Assembly (NCBI GenBank): GCA_947631915.1
Contig: CANRNC010000016.1
Location: 1 to 43,726, forward strand
DNA length: 43,726 bases
Direction: 5' to 3'
From: an uncultured Clostridia bacterium
GTDB taxonomy: Bacteria > Bacillota > Clostridia > TANB77 > CAG-508
Below the pieces are notes generated by a model that did no database searches, had not been told where the DNA came from, and saw nothing but the letters and a program-made list of their open reading frames with translations. Made by a program: the position numbers and the translations under genes. Shown in pieces: positions 10,287-18,197 of the stretch (position 1 is its first letter; each line of letters opens with the position of its first letter).

Positions 10287-10341
10287 AGTGATTAAAATGG
10301 TGTAGGGAAGATCTAAACGAACCAAGAAATGAGGTTATAAT

Positions 10342-10905
10342 ATGAGAGATACAATAATAATAGTGGAAGGACCACAGGGAACAGGAAAAACAACAGTAAC
10401 AAATTTTTTAAGAGAAAAAATGAGTGCTACAGATTTATATAGACTATCAGGAATAAAAGATAGAACTGAAACTGGAAAAGAAAAGATAAAAATTAAATAT
10501 GAGAAATTATTGGAGTACGTTGAAAATTGTAAAGATATAAATATGATTTTCGATAGAAATTTCTTTACCAATGAAGTATACGCAAGATTAGGATATCAAG
10601 ACTACTCATTTAATGATGTATATGAGAAATTATTGAATAAATTAGATAACATTGATGCAGATATATATCTTGTAATCTTATATTTAAAAGATGAAAATGA
10701 ATTTAATAGAAGACTAAAAAGAGATAAACATGAATATCAAAAATTTGAAGCTGAAAGTAGTATACTACAACAAAGAGAATATTTAAAATTAGCAGATGAA
10801 GTAGAAAAACAAACGAAGAATATCAAAGTCGTAAGACTAAATACAGATAATGATGAAGATTTTGAAACAAAAATGGAAAGATATTTTGGAGGTTTGTTTA
10901 AATAA
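10342..10905 (+). CDS. thymidylate-kinase-like P-loop nucleotide kinase
   Basis: 187 residues. A Walker A loop GPQGTGKTT is at 10-18 and FDRNFFTNEVYARLG at about 71-85 resembles the DRxxxS/T segment of thymidylate and deoxynucleoside kinases; RRLKRDKHE near 128-136 may be the lid. The true tmk signature is not exact, so it could be a dNMP kinase or a related small-molecule kinase. The ribosome binding site is GAGGT. It is followed after one base by nadD, with the nadD ribosome binding site inside its last codons. Confidence 0.7.
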   Translation: MRDTIIIVEGPQGTGKTTVTNFLREKMSATDLYRLSGIKDRTETGKEKIKIKYEKLLEYVENCKDINMIFDRNFFTNEVYARLGYQDYSFNDVYEKLLNKLDNIDADIYLVILYLKDENEFNRRLKRDKHEYQKFEAESSILQQREYLKLADEVEKQTKNIKVVRLNTDNDEDFETKMERYFGGLFK

Positions 10906-10906
10906 A

Positions 10907-11497
10907 ATGTCAAGAATTGGATTTTATGGAGGTTGTTTTAATCCACCTACAAAAGCACATATTGAACTTGCAAAAAAAGCACAGAGAGAATGTAATTTAG
11001 ATAAAGTTATATTTGTACCAGTTGGAGACTCGTATAGAAAAGAAAATATGGCAAAAGGAATACATAGATATAATATGTTACAGATTGCATGTAGTGGAGA
11101 AGATAACCTACAAGTATCAGATATTGAGATAAAATCAAATAAGGATTATAAGGCAATTGATATTTTTAAAATATTAGAAGAAGAACATAAAAACGATGAC
11201 AATTTTTTTATAATGGGAACAGATAATTTAAAAAACATACCATCATGGAAAGAAAGCGAAGAATTAGTGGGTAATTTTAATTACATAATATTAGATCGAG
11301 GATTAATTGAACCTAATAATATAATAGGCAATAATCAACTTTTAAACAATAACAGAGAAAGATTTACAATTATAAAAAATGAAGAATTTAATAATTGTTC
11401 TTCAACAGAGATTAGAAAACAGATTAAAAATGAACAAAAACCAGAAAATTTAGATAATAGAGTATATGAATATATAAAACAAAATAATATCTATTAA
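10907..11497 (+). CDS. nadD: nicotinate-nucleotide adenylyltransferase-like protein
   Basis: 196 residues from ATG 10907, chosen because GGAGGT lies 13 bases upstream and the protein then begins SRIGFYGGCFNPP as in the family; a longer frame from 10850 would overlap the kinase. Family role: NaMN + ATP to deamido-NAD. Seen: GGCFNPPTKAHIELA, the nucleotidyltransferase motif in the variant form TxAH instead of HxGH, FIMGTDNLKNIPSW, and SSTEIRK corresponding to the ISSTxIR signature. The variant first motif occurs in nucleotidyltransferase-fold proteins of Clostridia, so the substrate assignment is slightly less certain. Confidence 0.82.
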   Translation: MSRIGFYGGCFNPPTKAHIELAKKAQRECNLDKVIFVPVGDSYRKENMAKGIHRYNMLQIACSGEDNLQVSDIEIKSNKDYKAIDIFKILEEEHKNDDNFFIMGTDNLKNIPSWKESEELVGNFNYIILDRGLIEPNNIIGNNQLLNNNRERFTIIKNEEFNNCSSTEIRKQIKNEQKPENLDNRVYEYIKQNNIY

Positions 11498-11513
11498 GTA
11501 TTGGGAGGAGAAA

Positions 11514-13499
11514 ATGAAAAAGATAAACAACTTTATGCTATGGCTGTTATTTATAATATATGAAGAAATGGTTTTTGCTTTAACAATATTCAATTCAGCA
11601 AAATCAATAGGATATGTAATATTATTTAGCATAATGTTTGCTGTTATTTTGCATTTATTAACAAGTATAAATAGAAAAGTTAGTACAATTATTAGTTATG
11701 TATGTATGGTAATAATTATAGGAATCTTTATAGCACAATTCATTTATTATAATATTTATCAGGCTATAATTTCATTTTATTCTGCAACAAATGCTGCAGG
11801 ACAAATATGGCAATTTACAACAACAATAATGGAAACAGCGTTAAATAAGTGGTATGTAATTATATTATTTATATTACCAATTGTAGTTTTAACAATGCTA
11901 TATCGAAAAGAAAAAATTAATTTTAAAGATATTAAACTTAAACAGAAATTAACAGCAATAGTAATTGGACTAGTGGCACAAATAATTGCTTTAATTTGCA
12001 TAACAAATTCAGATATAAACCAGATATATTCAACTAGAAATTTATACTATAACGTAAATGCACCAACTATTTCTGCTAGTAGATTCGGAATTTTAACTAC
12101 TATGAGACTAGATTTACAAAGATTAATATTTGGTTTTGAAGAAAAAACAATATTAACGACAAGTGAAGAAACCAATATATTAATAGAAGATAAATCTAAT
12201 GATGAATTAGAAGAAGTTGAATACAATGCTTTAGATATTGACTGGTATAATTTAATAAGTAATGAAACTGATTCTAACATCATTAATATATATCAATATT
12301 TTTCAAATCAAGAACCTAGCAAAAAGAATGAATACACGGGAATGTTTGAAGGAAAGAATTTAGTAGTATTTGTCGCAGAGGCTTTTACAGATCTAGCAAT
12401 TGATGAAAAAATAACACCAACTTTATATAAATTATATTCTGAAGGATTTCAGTTCGATAATTTTTATACACCACTATTTCCGGTTAGTACAGCAGATGGA
12501 GAATACATGACAGATACTTCATTAATACCAGAAGAAGGAACATGGAGTTTAGAAAAAGTAGAAAAAAATTATATGCCATATTCATATGCAAATGTTTTTG
12601 AAAAAAAAGGATATTCATCTCAAGCATATCATAACCATTCAGCAAAATATTATAATAGAGATAAATATTTAAAAGGAATGGGATATAATTCATATCTAGC
12701 AAGAGGTAATGGATTAGAAAAAAGAACAGACCTTAGTAAGTGGCCAAATAGTGATTTAGATATGATAGATGTAACTACAAGTGATTATCTAAATGAAAAT
12801 GGAGGAAAGTTTTTAGCATATTATATGACTGTAAGTGGTCATTTACAATATACTACAGTAGGAAATAATATAGTAAATAAAAATTGGAACATAGTAAAGG
12901 ATTTAAATTATTCAGAGAAGGCAAAGGGTTATCTAGCAGCACAACTTGAACTAGATAGAGCAGTAGAACTATTAATACAAAGACTAGAAGAAGCGGGACA
13001 ATTAGAAGATACAGTAATACTAATTAGTGGTGATCATTATCCATATGGATTAGCTCTTGATGAAATAAATGAATTATCAAAATTTGAGAGAGATGACACA
13101 TTTGAAAAGCATCACTCAACAGCATTGATTTGGAATAGTCAAATGGAACAACCTGTAAAAGTAGATAAAATAGCATCTAGTTTAGATTTATTACCAACAA
13201 TGTTAAATTTATTTGGAATTGAATTTGATTCGAGATTATTAATGGGTAGAGATATACTTTCAGATAGTGATTCAATTGTAATATATTCAAATAGAAGCTT
13301 TATAACTAAATATGGTAAATATGAGGCACTAACTAATAAGTTTGAACCATCAATGGAATTTCCAGAAGAGTTAGACAAAGATGTATATGTAAAAAATGTA
13401 AGTAATATTATTCATAATAAATACCAAATGTCAAAATCAATTTTAAATAATGATTTATATAGAAAACTATGGACAGCACTAGGATGGGAAATAAATTAA
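11514..13499 (+). CDS. LTA-synthase-family membrane sulfatase (LtaS-like phosphoglycerol transferase)
   Basis: 661 residues. About five hydrophobic segments occupy residues 1-165, then an extracellular sulfatase-fold domain. Seen: NLVVFVAEAFTD near 280-290 (metal Glu), PVSTADGEY near 322-330 with the Thr expected to carry the phosphoglycerol intermediate, MTVSGHLQY near 440 and LISGDHYPYG near 502-511 with the metal Asp-His. LtaS-family enzymes polymerise glycerol phosphate from phosphatidylglycerol or modify surface glycans with it. Here the product is not known; the acceptor could be a lipid anchor or the surface polysaccharide encoded downstream. It is last in the fmt run and ends at a strong terminator. 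Confidence 0.88.
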   Translation: MKKINNFMLWLLFIIYEEMVFALTIFNSAKSIGYVILFSIMFAVILHLLTSINRKVSTIISYVCMVIIIGIFIAQFIYYNIYQAIISFYSATNAAGQIWQFTTTIMETALNKWYVIILFILPIVVLTMLYRKEKINFKDIKLKQKLTAIVIGLVAQIIALICITNSDINQIYSTRNLYYNVNAPTISASRFGILTTMRLDLQRLIFGFEEKTILTTSEETNILIEDKSNDELEEVEYNALDIDWYNLISNETDSNIINIYQYFSNQEPSKKNEYTGMFEGKNLVVFVAEAFTDLAIDEKITPTLYKLYSEGFQFDNFYTPLFPVSTADGEYMTDTSLIPEEGTWSLEKVEKNYMPYSYANVFEKKGYSSQAYHNHSAKYYNRDKYLKGMGYNSYLARGNGLEKRTDLSKWPNSDLDMIDVTTSDYLNENGGKFLAYYMTVSGHLQYTTVGNNIVNKNWNIVKDLNYSEKAKGYLAAQLELDRAVELLIQRLEEAGQLEDTVILISGDHYPYGLALDEINELSKFERDDTFEKHHSTALIWNSQMEQPVKVDKIASSLDLLPTMLNLFGIEFDSRLLMGRDILSDSDSIVIYSNRSFITKYGKYEALTNKFEPSMEFPEELDKDVYVKNVSNIIHNKYQMSKSILNNDLYRKLWTALGWEIN

Positions 13500-13509
13500 T
13501 ATATAAAGC

Positions 13510-13541
13510 AAAATTGAGTAGGAATTAGCCTACTCAATTTT
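13510..13541 (+). terminator. terminator of the fmt-to-ltaS-like run
   Basis: AAATTGAGTAGG (13511-13522), 6-base loop, CCTACTCAATTT (13529-13540), with one further A-T pair outside. A 12-13-bp perfect stem. Confidence 0.88.
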
Positions 13542-13748
13542 AGTTAATCGAAAAAATATAAAGCCACAAGTAAATATTGAGTAACGGTGAATAGAAAAGT
13601 AATATACATAAATTTACAGATATTACAAAAATATTACAAAAATGTAAAAAAAATGTAATTGAAAATTAGATATGATAAATATATCATATCTACATATGAA
13701 AATGAGGAAAATCAAATTCTATTAACAACAACTTAACCTACTTCTAAA
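13542..13748. other. AT-rich intergenic region with one dyad
   Basis: No intact gene. AGATATGAT (13668-13676) and ATCATATCT (13683-13691) form a 9-bp dyad that could be an operator or simply the former leader of the broken gene that follows. Confidence 0.4.
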
Positions 13749-14159
13749 TGGACAACTTGGGCATATTGGAATGGTCATTCTGATGAAGGATACGGTTGTC
13801 CTCAACACGTAATAACAGCACCAGATACAGGTTTATACTATTTATGAGTTTACTTTTCAGAAATAATTTAAAACCTATGTATGGATATATATTAGTAGAC
13901 AATTTACAATCAGATGTTGCTTTAGAAAGTATCTCATTACCTGCAACAGTAACTGTTAAAATAGGAAAAACATTAACTCTAATACTTACTTTTAATCCAA
14001 CAAATAAAATTGTAACTTGGAGTTCTAGTTATACTAGTGTTGCTACTGAAAATACCACAAACTGGAGAAAATGTTGCTATAATAGCTGTATTGATTTCAA
14101 TCATGGGAGTATTAAGAGTCTTATTTATTAAAAGTAGAAAATACAAAGATATAAAATAG
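13749..14159 (+). pseudogene. remnant of a sortase-anchored surface protein (Big2-like domain, IPQTG signal)
   Basis: Three pieces in two frames. From 13749 a frame reads TTWAYWNGHSDEGYG and stops at about 13847. From about 13900, in another frame, ESISLPATVTVKIGKTLTL and WSSSYTSVATEN match a bacterial Ig-like Big2 domain. At 14052 the first frame resumes with IPQTGENV, a hydrophobic stretch and a KSRKYKDIK tail, ending TAG at 14157: a complete LPxTG-type cell wall sorting signal. There is no start codon with signal peptide, and at least one stop and two frame changes interrupt it, so the protein is broken and 5'-truncated. No sortase gene is in the window, but the genome probably has or had one. 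Confidence 0.82.
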
Positions 14160-14190
14160 AAGTATATTTATAAAGTTAATTAAAATCACT

Positions 14191-14228
14191 AAAAGGGACA
14201 AGATTAAAATATATCTTTTCCTTTTTTT
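14191..14228 (+). terminator. possible terminator after the broken surface gene
   Basis: AAAAGG...AAGA pairs with TCTT..CCTTTT around an AT loop and an internal mismatch, followed by TTTTT. Confidence 0.4.
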
Positions 14229-14287
14229 AAGGAATTTATAAAAACAATTGATAACGAATAAAAAAGTATAAAAGAAAGGTTTAATAT

Positions 14288-15664
14288 ATGAGAGAAGAAA
14301 AAATAAAATTGGCAAAATTACAAAATATTAAGATTTATCCTATATATAAAATGTTTGCATGGGATTTATTATTTTATTACCCTATTATTTTCTTATTTAT
14401 GAGTCAAATTAAAGGATTATCTGCATCGCAAGTATTTTTAGGAGATGCATGTTACCTTATTTTCAAATTAATATTTCAGCCATTTGTACCAATTATAGTT
14501 AATTTGGTAGGAAAAAGAAAAGGAAATATAATTGGAAATATATTTGTTTCTATAACTATTTTATATATAATAGTTTCGCCAGCAAGTCTTATTAATTACA
14601 TAATTGCTCAAATGATAATGGCAATAGGATATGTTTTTAAAGGTACATGTGAGGCTACAATACTTGATGAGTGTATAGAAAATCAAGAAAAGAAAAATTC
14701 AACTTTTGCAAAAATAGACGGCAAGGGTTCAGCATATTGGTATACATTTGAAGCAATTTCAGCAGTAACTACAGGATTTTTATTTGTAATAAATGGATAT
14801 ATTCCAATGTGTTTATGTTTTGTATTTTGTATAATAGGAACATTAATTTCTTTTAAATTTGAACACTATGAAGTAAAAATTAAAAGAAAAAAAGAAGCAC
14901 ATATTATAAAAACACTAATCTCTAAAATAGATTTGGCAAAGCAAGAATATTTGTTTATATTTAAGTCAAGAAGACTGCGAGCTCTTTTAATGTTTTCAGG
15001 ATTATTTTATGGAATATTATATATACGTTCAACAATTACTAGTAGTATACTTGTAGATATTGAAATTCCAGAAAAATATTTTGGAATAATTTCAGGTGTA
15101 TTTACAATATTTGCAGCAATTTCCACATGGAAGCAACATTCATTTCATAAAAGATTACACAATAAAGTACTTACATTTTTTTCATTAACATACTCAATAT
15201 CTATGATATTAATAGGATTAGCAGTTATTATAAATATAAATCGTGTATTAAACTTAATTATTATTTTTTCTATGATGATAATACAAAATATAATAAAAGG
15301 ACCATATTATACACTAATAAAAAGATACTTAAATAGTTTTTCAAATGAATATATTTCAGTTAAAATATATGCTATAAATGGATTAGTAGAGGATTTATCA
15401 GGTGCATTACTTTCATTAAGTTTATCTGCATTATTAAATCATACAACAACAGCATATGCTGTTGTGTTTATAGGAATAATATCATTAATTCTATTTATAA
15501 ATATATTAGATTATATGAAAACAAGAATTGGTCTAAAGCCAGAGGAATATAGAGAACAAGATATCAAATTTGTTCCGAAAACTAAAAAACTAGAAGAATC
15601 AAATAAAGTAGAAATAGAAATAAGTACAGATAAAGAAGGAGAAACAGTTATCAACATTAAATAA
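14288..15664 (+). CDS. MFS-type transporter
   Basis: 458 residues with about twelve hydrophobic segments and a hydrophilic charged tail of about 50 residues. VGKRKGNIIG near 78-87 is in the position of the MFS loop 2-3 signature, and LDECIENQEKKNSTFAKI lies in a cytoplasmic loop. It resembles the poorly characterised drug/sugar-like MFS permeases common in Clostridia. The substrate cannot be told. AAAGGTTT is the only ribosome binding site candidate. It is convergent with the flippase gene downstream and separated from it by 38 bases. Confidence 0.8.
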   Translation: MREEKIKLAKLQNIKIYPIYKMFAWDLLFYYPIIFLFMSQIKGLSASQVFLGDACYLIFKLIFQPFVPIIVNLVGKRKGNIIGNIFVSITILYIIVSPASLINYIIAQMIMAIGYVFKGTCEATILDECIENQEKKNSTFAKIDGKGSAYWYTFEAISAVTTGFLFVINGYIPMCLCFVFCIIGTLISFKFEHYEVKIKRKKEAHIIKTLISKIDLAKQEYLFIFKSRRLRALLMFSGLFYGILYIRSTITSSILVDIEIPEKYFGIISGVFTIFAAISTWKQHSFHKRLHNKVLTFFSLTYSISMILIGLAVIININRVLNLIIIFSMMIIQNIIKGPYYTLIKRYLNSFSNEYISVKIYAINGLVEDLSGALLSLSLSALLNHTTTAYAVVFIGIISLILFINILDYMKTRIGLKPEEYREQDIKFVPKTKKLEESNKVEIEISTDKEGETVINIK

Positions 15665-15702
15665 TAGTTCTCCTTATTTGAGAGTACTTTGTATAATTAA
15701 AT

Positions 15703-17235
15703 TTATTTTTTATATTTTGAGTTTGTAACAATTACATTAGGTGATTTCCTTAATTTGAATATTTCAGAAATTAAAATTAAAATCAGATAAACAAAAATAA
15801 ACACAGATATTTTAATCATTACAATTAATTTTCTACTTGTCAAATAGTAGTCAAAAGTATCAAAAACGAATTTTATTATCAAAACTAAAATTAATGGTAA
15901 AATTACACAAAAAACATAATCAAAGTGAAAGTGTGTTTCTTTATATAACTGATATAAGCTAACACAAAAATTAAAGATTTCACTTATATATAGAATTATT
16001 ATATATCCGTAGATACCGTAAATTGGGATAAATGAATATATTAAAGTAATTGTTATAAAGAGATCAGCGATATTGCAATACATTACTTCAACTTGACGGT
16101 CAAGTCCCTTTAACATTGAATCTATAATAGTATCTAAATACATAAAAATTAATATAGGACATAGTAGTACAACAAATTGAACAATTTCTAAATTATGATA
16201 GACAATAGTACAAATTTCTTCTGTAAAAGTAAGAAAAATACCAATCATGCAAATAGAAAATACAGAAGCAATTTTAAAAATGAAACAAATAATTTTATTC
16301 ATAGTAGTATAGTTCTCATTAAGTTTAAAACTGGCAAATTCAGGTATTAAAAGCCCTGCAAATGAATTTATGAAAACACTTGGAAACATAATTAATGGAA
16401 ATGTCATACCATTTATTAATCCATATTGCGAAAAGGCTAAACTAGATGAATGAGTGAATTTCTCCAAGCGCATAGGTATTAAAGATTGTTTTAAAGTTGA
16501 AAGACCAGAACGTATAGTAGAAGTAACAGCAACAGGCAAGGAAATCTTTAGAATTCTTGCTAAATAATTATTGTTTCTTGTTTCAAAATTACATATGTTT
16601 TTTTTATCAATATAATAAAGAAGATAAGAAAATAGAAATTCAAAAATACTAGCAATAGTGCTAGCCAATACTAAAAAAGTACATACTAAATCTATATTAT
16701 TAGCAGAGAATATATATATAAATAAACAAGTTAAACCAACCCTTATAAATAGACTAGAAATTTTAACAAAAGAAGTTTTTGATACTTTTCTTACACCAGA
16801 AAAGTACCCTGAAAGTGAAGTAGTTATGGATACAAAAGGAAGACTTATGGCTAATATATATAATGGTTTTAATGAGATTTTATTTGCTAGTAAATTGGAT
16901 ACCAAAAATGGAGCACATAAGAATAATATAATAGCTGCTAATACGCCAAAAAATAAGCTATAAAAAATACATTTCCTCATAGCATAAACGACACCACTAG
17001 AGCCATGAGTATCAAACTCTTCTGCAACAATACGAGTAGCAGCCAGACTGATACCAGCGTTAGAGATTGTAGTTGCAAAAAGATAAACAGACATTATAAG
17101 TTCAAATAGACCAGAACCTTCACTGCCGATTTTGTTTGCAACATAAACACTAAAGAACATATCAATAGCTCTAATTAAAATTGAAGTTAATGTTAAAATA
17201 ACAGTATTAAATAAAAAAAGTTTTAGACGACTCAT
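15703..17235 (-). CDS. SpoVB/MATE-type polysaccharide flippase
   Basis: 510 residues from ATG 17235 (a TTG two codons upstream is possible). It has about fourteen hydrophobic segments. The N-terminal NTVILTLTSILIRAIDMFF and NKIGSEGSGLFELIMSVY match the stage V sporulation protein B branch of the MOP flippase superfamily, which moves lipid-linked glycans across the membrane. No clear ribosome binding site is seen. A minus-strand promoter TTGACA-16-TATGAT sits within the first tandem repeat copy about 100 bases upstream. Sporulation of the host is not established by this gene alone, since SpoVB relatives occur in non-sporulating Clostridia. Confidence 0.85.
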   Translation of the reverse strand: MSRLKLFLFNTVILTLTSILIRAIDMFFSVYVANKIGSEGSGLFELIMSVYLFATTISNAGISLAATRIVAEEFDTHGSSGVVYAMRKCIFYSLFFGVLAAIILFLCAPFLVSNLLANKISLKPLYILAISLPFVSITTSLSGYFSGVRKVSKTSFVKISSLFIRVGLTCLFIYIFSANNIDLVCTFLVLASTIASIFEFLFSYLLYYIDKKNICNFETRNNNYLARILKISLPVAVTSTIRSGLSTLKQSLIPMRLEKFTHSSSLAFSQYGLINGMTFPLIMFPSVFINSFAGLLIPEFASFKLNENYTTMNKIICFIFKIASVFSICMIGIFLTFTEEICTIVYHNLEIVQFVVLLCPILIFMYLDTIIDSMLKGLDRQVEVMYCNIADLFITITLIYSFIPIYGIYGYIIILYISEIFNFCVSLYQLYKETHFHFDYVFCVILPLILVLIIKFVFDTFDYYLTSRKLIVMIKISVFIFVYLILILISEIFKLRKSPNVIVTNSKYKK

Positions 17236-17294
17236 ATACAATTTATATTAATATTCAATATAAAATATGAGAAATTATATTAAATTAGGTGTAG

Positions 17295-17314
17295 GGGCAC
17301 ATTGCAATGTGCCC
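17295..17314. repeat. palindromic hairpin of repeat unit 1
   Basis: GGGCACATT-GC-AATGTGCCC, a perfect 20-base palindrome; identical copies at 17443-17462 and 17590-17609, and a near copy (loop AA) at 40226-40245. No T-run follows on either strand, so it is not a standard terminator. Confidence 0.9.
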
Positions 17315-17342
17315 TAAAAGCAAAAAAGTAAAAAATTTATCC

Positions 17343-17370
17343 ATCATAAAACAGGCTAAAATCATGTCAA
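17343..17370 (-). promoter_or_regulatory. minus-strand promoter within repeat unit 1, facing the SpoVB-like gene
   Basis: TTGACA (complement of 17365-17370), 16 bases, TATGAT (complement of 17343-17348). The copies in units 2 and 3 read TTTGAT at the -10. The transcript would carry the palindromic hairpin in its leader. Confidence 0.6.
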
Positions 17371-17705
17371 AAAATGAAAGAAACTACCCATGAAAAATAT
17401 TAAATTTATATAGATATAAGAGTATAATATATATAAATGTAGGGGCACATTGCAATGTGCCCTAAAAACAAAAAATAAAAAATTTATCCATCAAAAAACA
17501 GGCTAAAACCATGTCAAAAAATGAAAGAAATTACCCATGAAAAATATTAAATTTATATAGATATAAGATTATAATATATATAAATGTAGGGGCACATTGC
17601 AATGTGCCCTAAAAACAAAAAAGTAAAAAATTTATCCATCAAAAAACAGGCTAAAACCATGTCAAAAAATGAAAGAAATTACCTATTAAAAATTTTAAAT
17701 TTATA

Positions 17706-17734
17706 TTGATTTAATTTTAATAAAATGGTATAAT
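17706..17734 (+). promoter_or_regulatory. sigma-A promoter of ncRNA 2
   Basis: TTGATT (17706-17711), 17 bases, TATAAT (17729-17734) with an extended -10 TGG. It lies in the diverged tail of repeat unit 3. Transcription should start near 17741. Confidence 0.82.
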
Positions 17735-17740
17735 ATAAAT

Positions 17741-18018
17741 AAGTAAAGAGAATATTAAAAATCCCTGCGTAGTGCGCTTATGAGATAGAAATTTTAGAAC
17801 CTACAAAGTAATGGATACGGGAGTCGAGCTCTTGGTATGGCGTGTATGCTTGCATTTTCGGAAGAAGTTTGCGTGAGAAATTTTTACAACAATTTAATTG
17901 TAATTTTCACTCGTAAAAACATGTAAGAAACCCATGAGTATTAAGGTAGACACCCACCTGTGTATAACAGGTCCATAAAATTTCTTGAAAGTACGGCTAA
18001 TGTGGGGGTTTTATTTGG
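17741..18018 (+). ncRNA. structured RNA gene, 6S RNA (ssrS) candidate
   Basis: Seen: about 260 bases, visibly richer in G and C than the surroundings, with no reading frame. 5' arm 17757-17772 pairs with 3' arm 17997-18012 over about 15 pairs including G-U. A second stem joins GAAATTTTA 17788-17796 with TAAAATTTC 17976-17984. Inner hairpins: TTACAA 17884-17889/TTGTAA 17898-17903 and ACCTGT 17956-17961/ACAGGT 17967-17972. From knowledge of the family: a long closing stem, the 5' element CCCTGCG..GTGcgC and the 3' element ACGGCTaatgtGGGGG resemble the conserved 6S RNA bubble (CCCTGCGGTGTTCG and CGGCA). The length is greater than the usual 180-200 nt. If not 6S, it is another large Bacillota RNA class. 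Confidence 0.6.
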
Positions 18019-18056
18019 AAGATAGCTAATAACGAATAGTTAAAAATATATGAGAT

Positions 18057-18092
18057 AAAAATTAACTTAATGGGTTGATTTTTATTTTTTTT
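18057..18092 (+). terminator. terminator downstream of ncRNA 2
   Basis: AAAAATTAAC (18057-18066) and GTTGATTTTT (18074-18083) form a 10-bp stem with one G-U, followed by ATTTTTTTT. Confidence 0.75.
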
Positions 18093-18197
18093 GTGTCTTA
18101 TAAAAAAATTAAAAAAATTGTAGAAATTTGTTTACTTTTTTTATAAGTTAATATACAATTATAGTGATAGAACATAAGATAGTTATTGGAGGTTATT

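Larger units (their letters stand above)
17291..17735. repeat. tandem array of three ~147-bp repeats
   Basis: Unit 1 17291-17438 (148 bp), unit 2 17439-17585 (147 bp), unit 3 from 17586, near-identical for its first ~95 bases and then diverging. Units 1 and 2 differ at about six positions. Each starts GTAGGGGCAC and contains the 20-base palindrome at unit positions 5-24, a minus-strand TTGACA with 16-base spacing to TATGAT (unit 1) or TTTGAT (units 2, 3), and a + strand TATAAT near the end. No open frame spans a unit. Confidence 0.93.

Noticed and set aside
10850-10906. Longer nadD starting inside the kinase gene
   Set aside because: The added residues overlap the kinase in another frame, and the GGAGGT site and the conserved N-terminus fit ATG 10907.
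17291-17735. CRISPR array
   Set aside because: Units are ~147 bp and similar throughout; there are no short repeats with unique spacers and no cas genes.
17291-18018. Insertion sequence or group II intron
   Set aside because: No transposase or reverse transcriptase frame, no terminal inverted repeats or target duplications were found.
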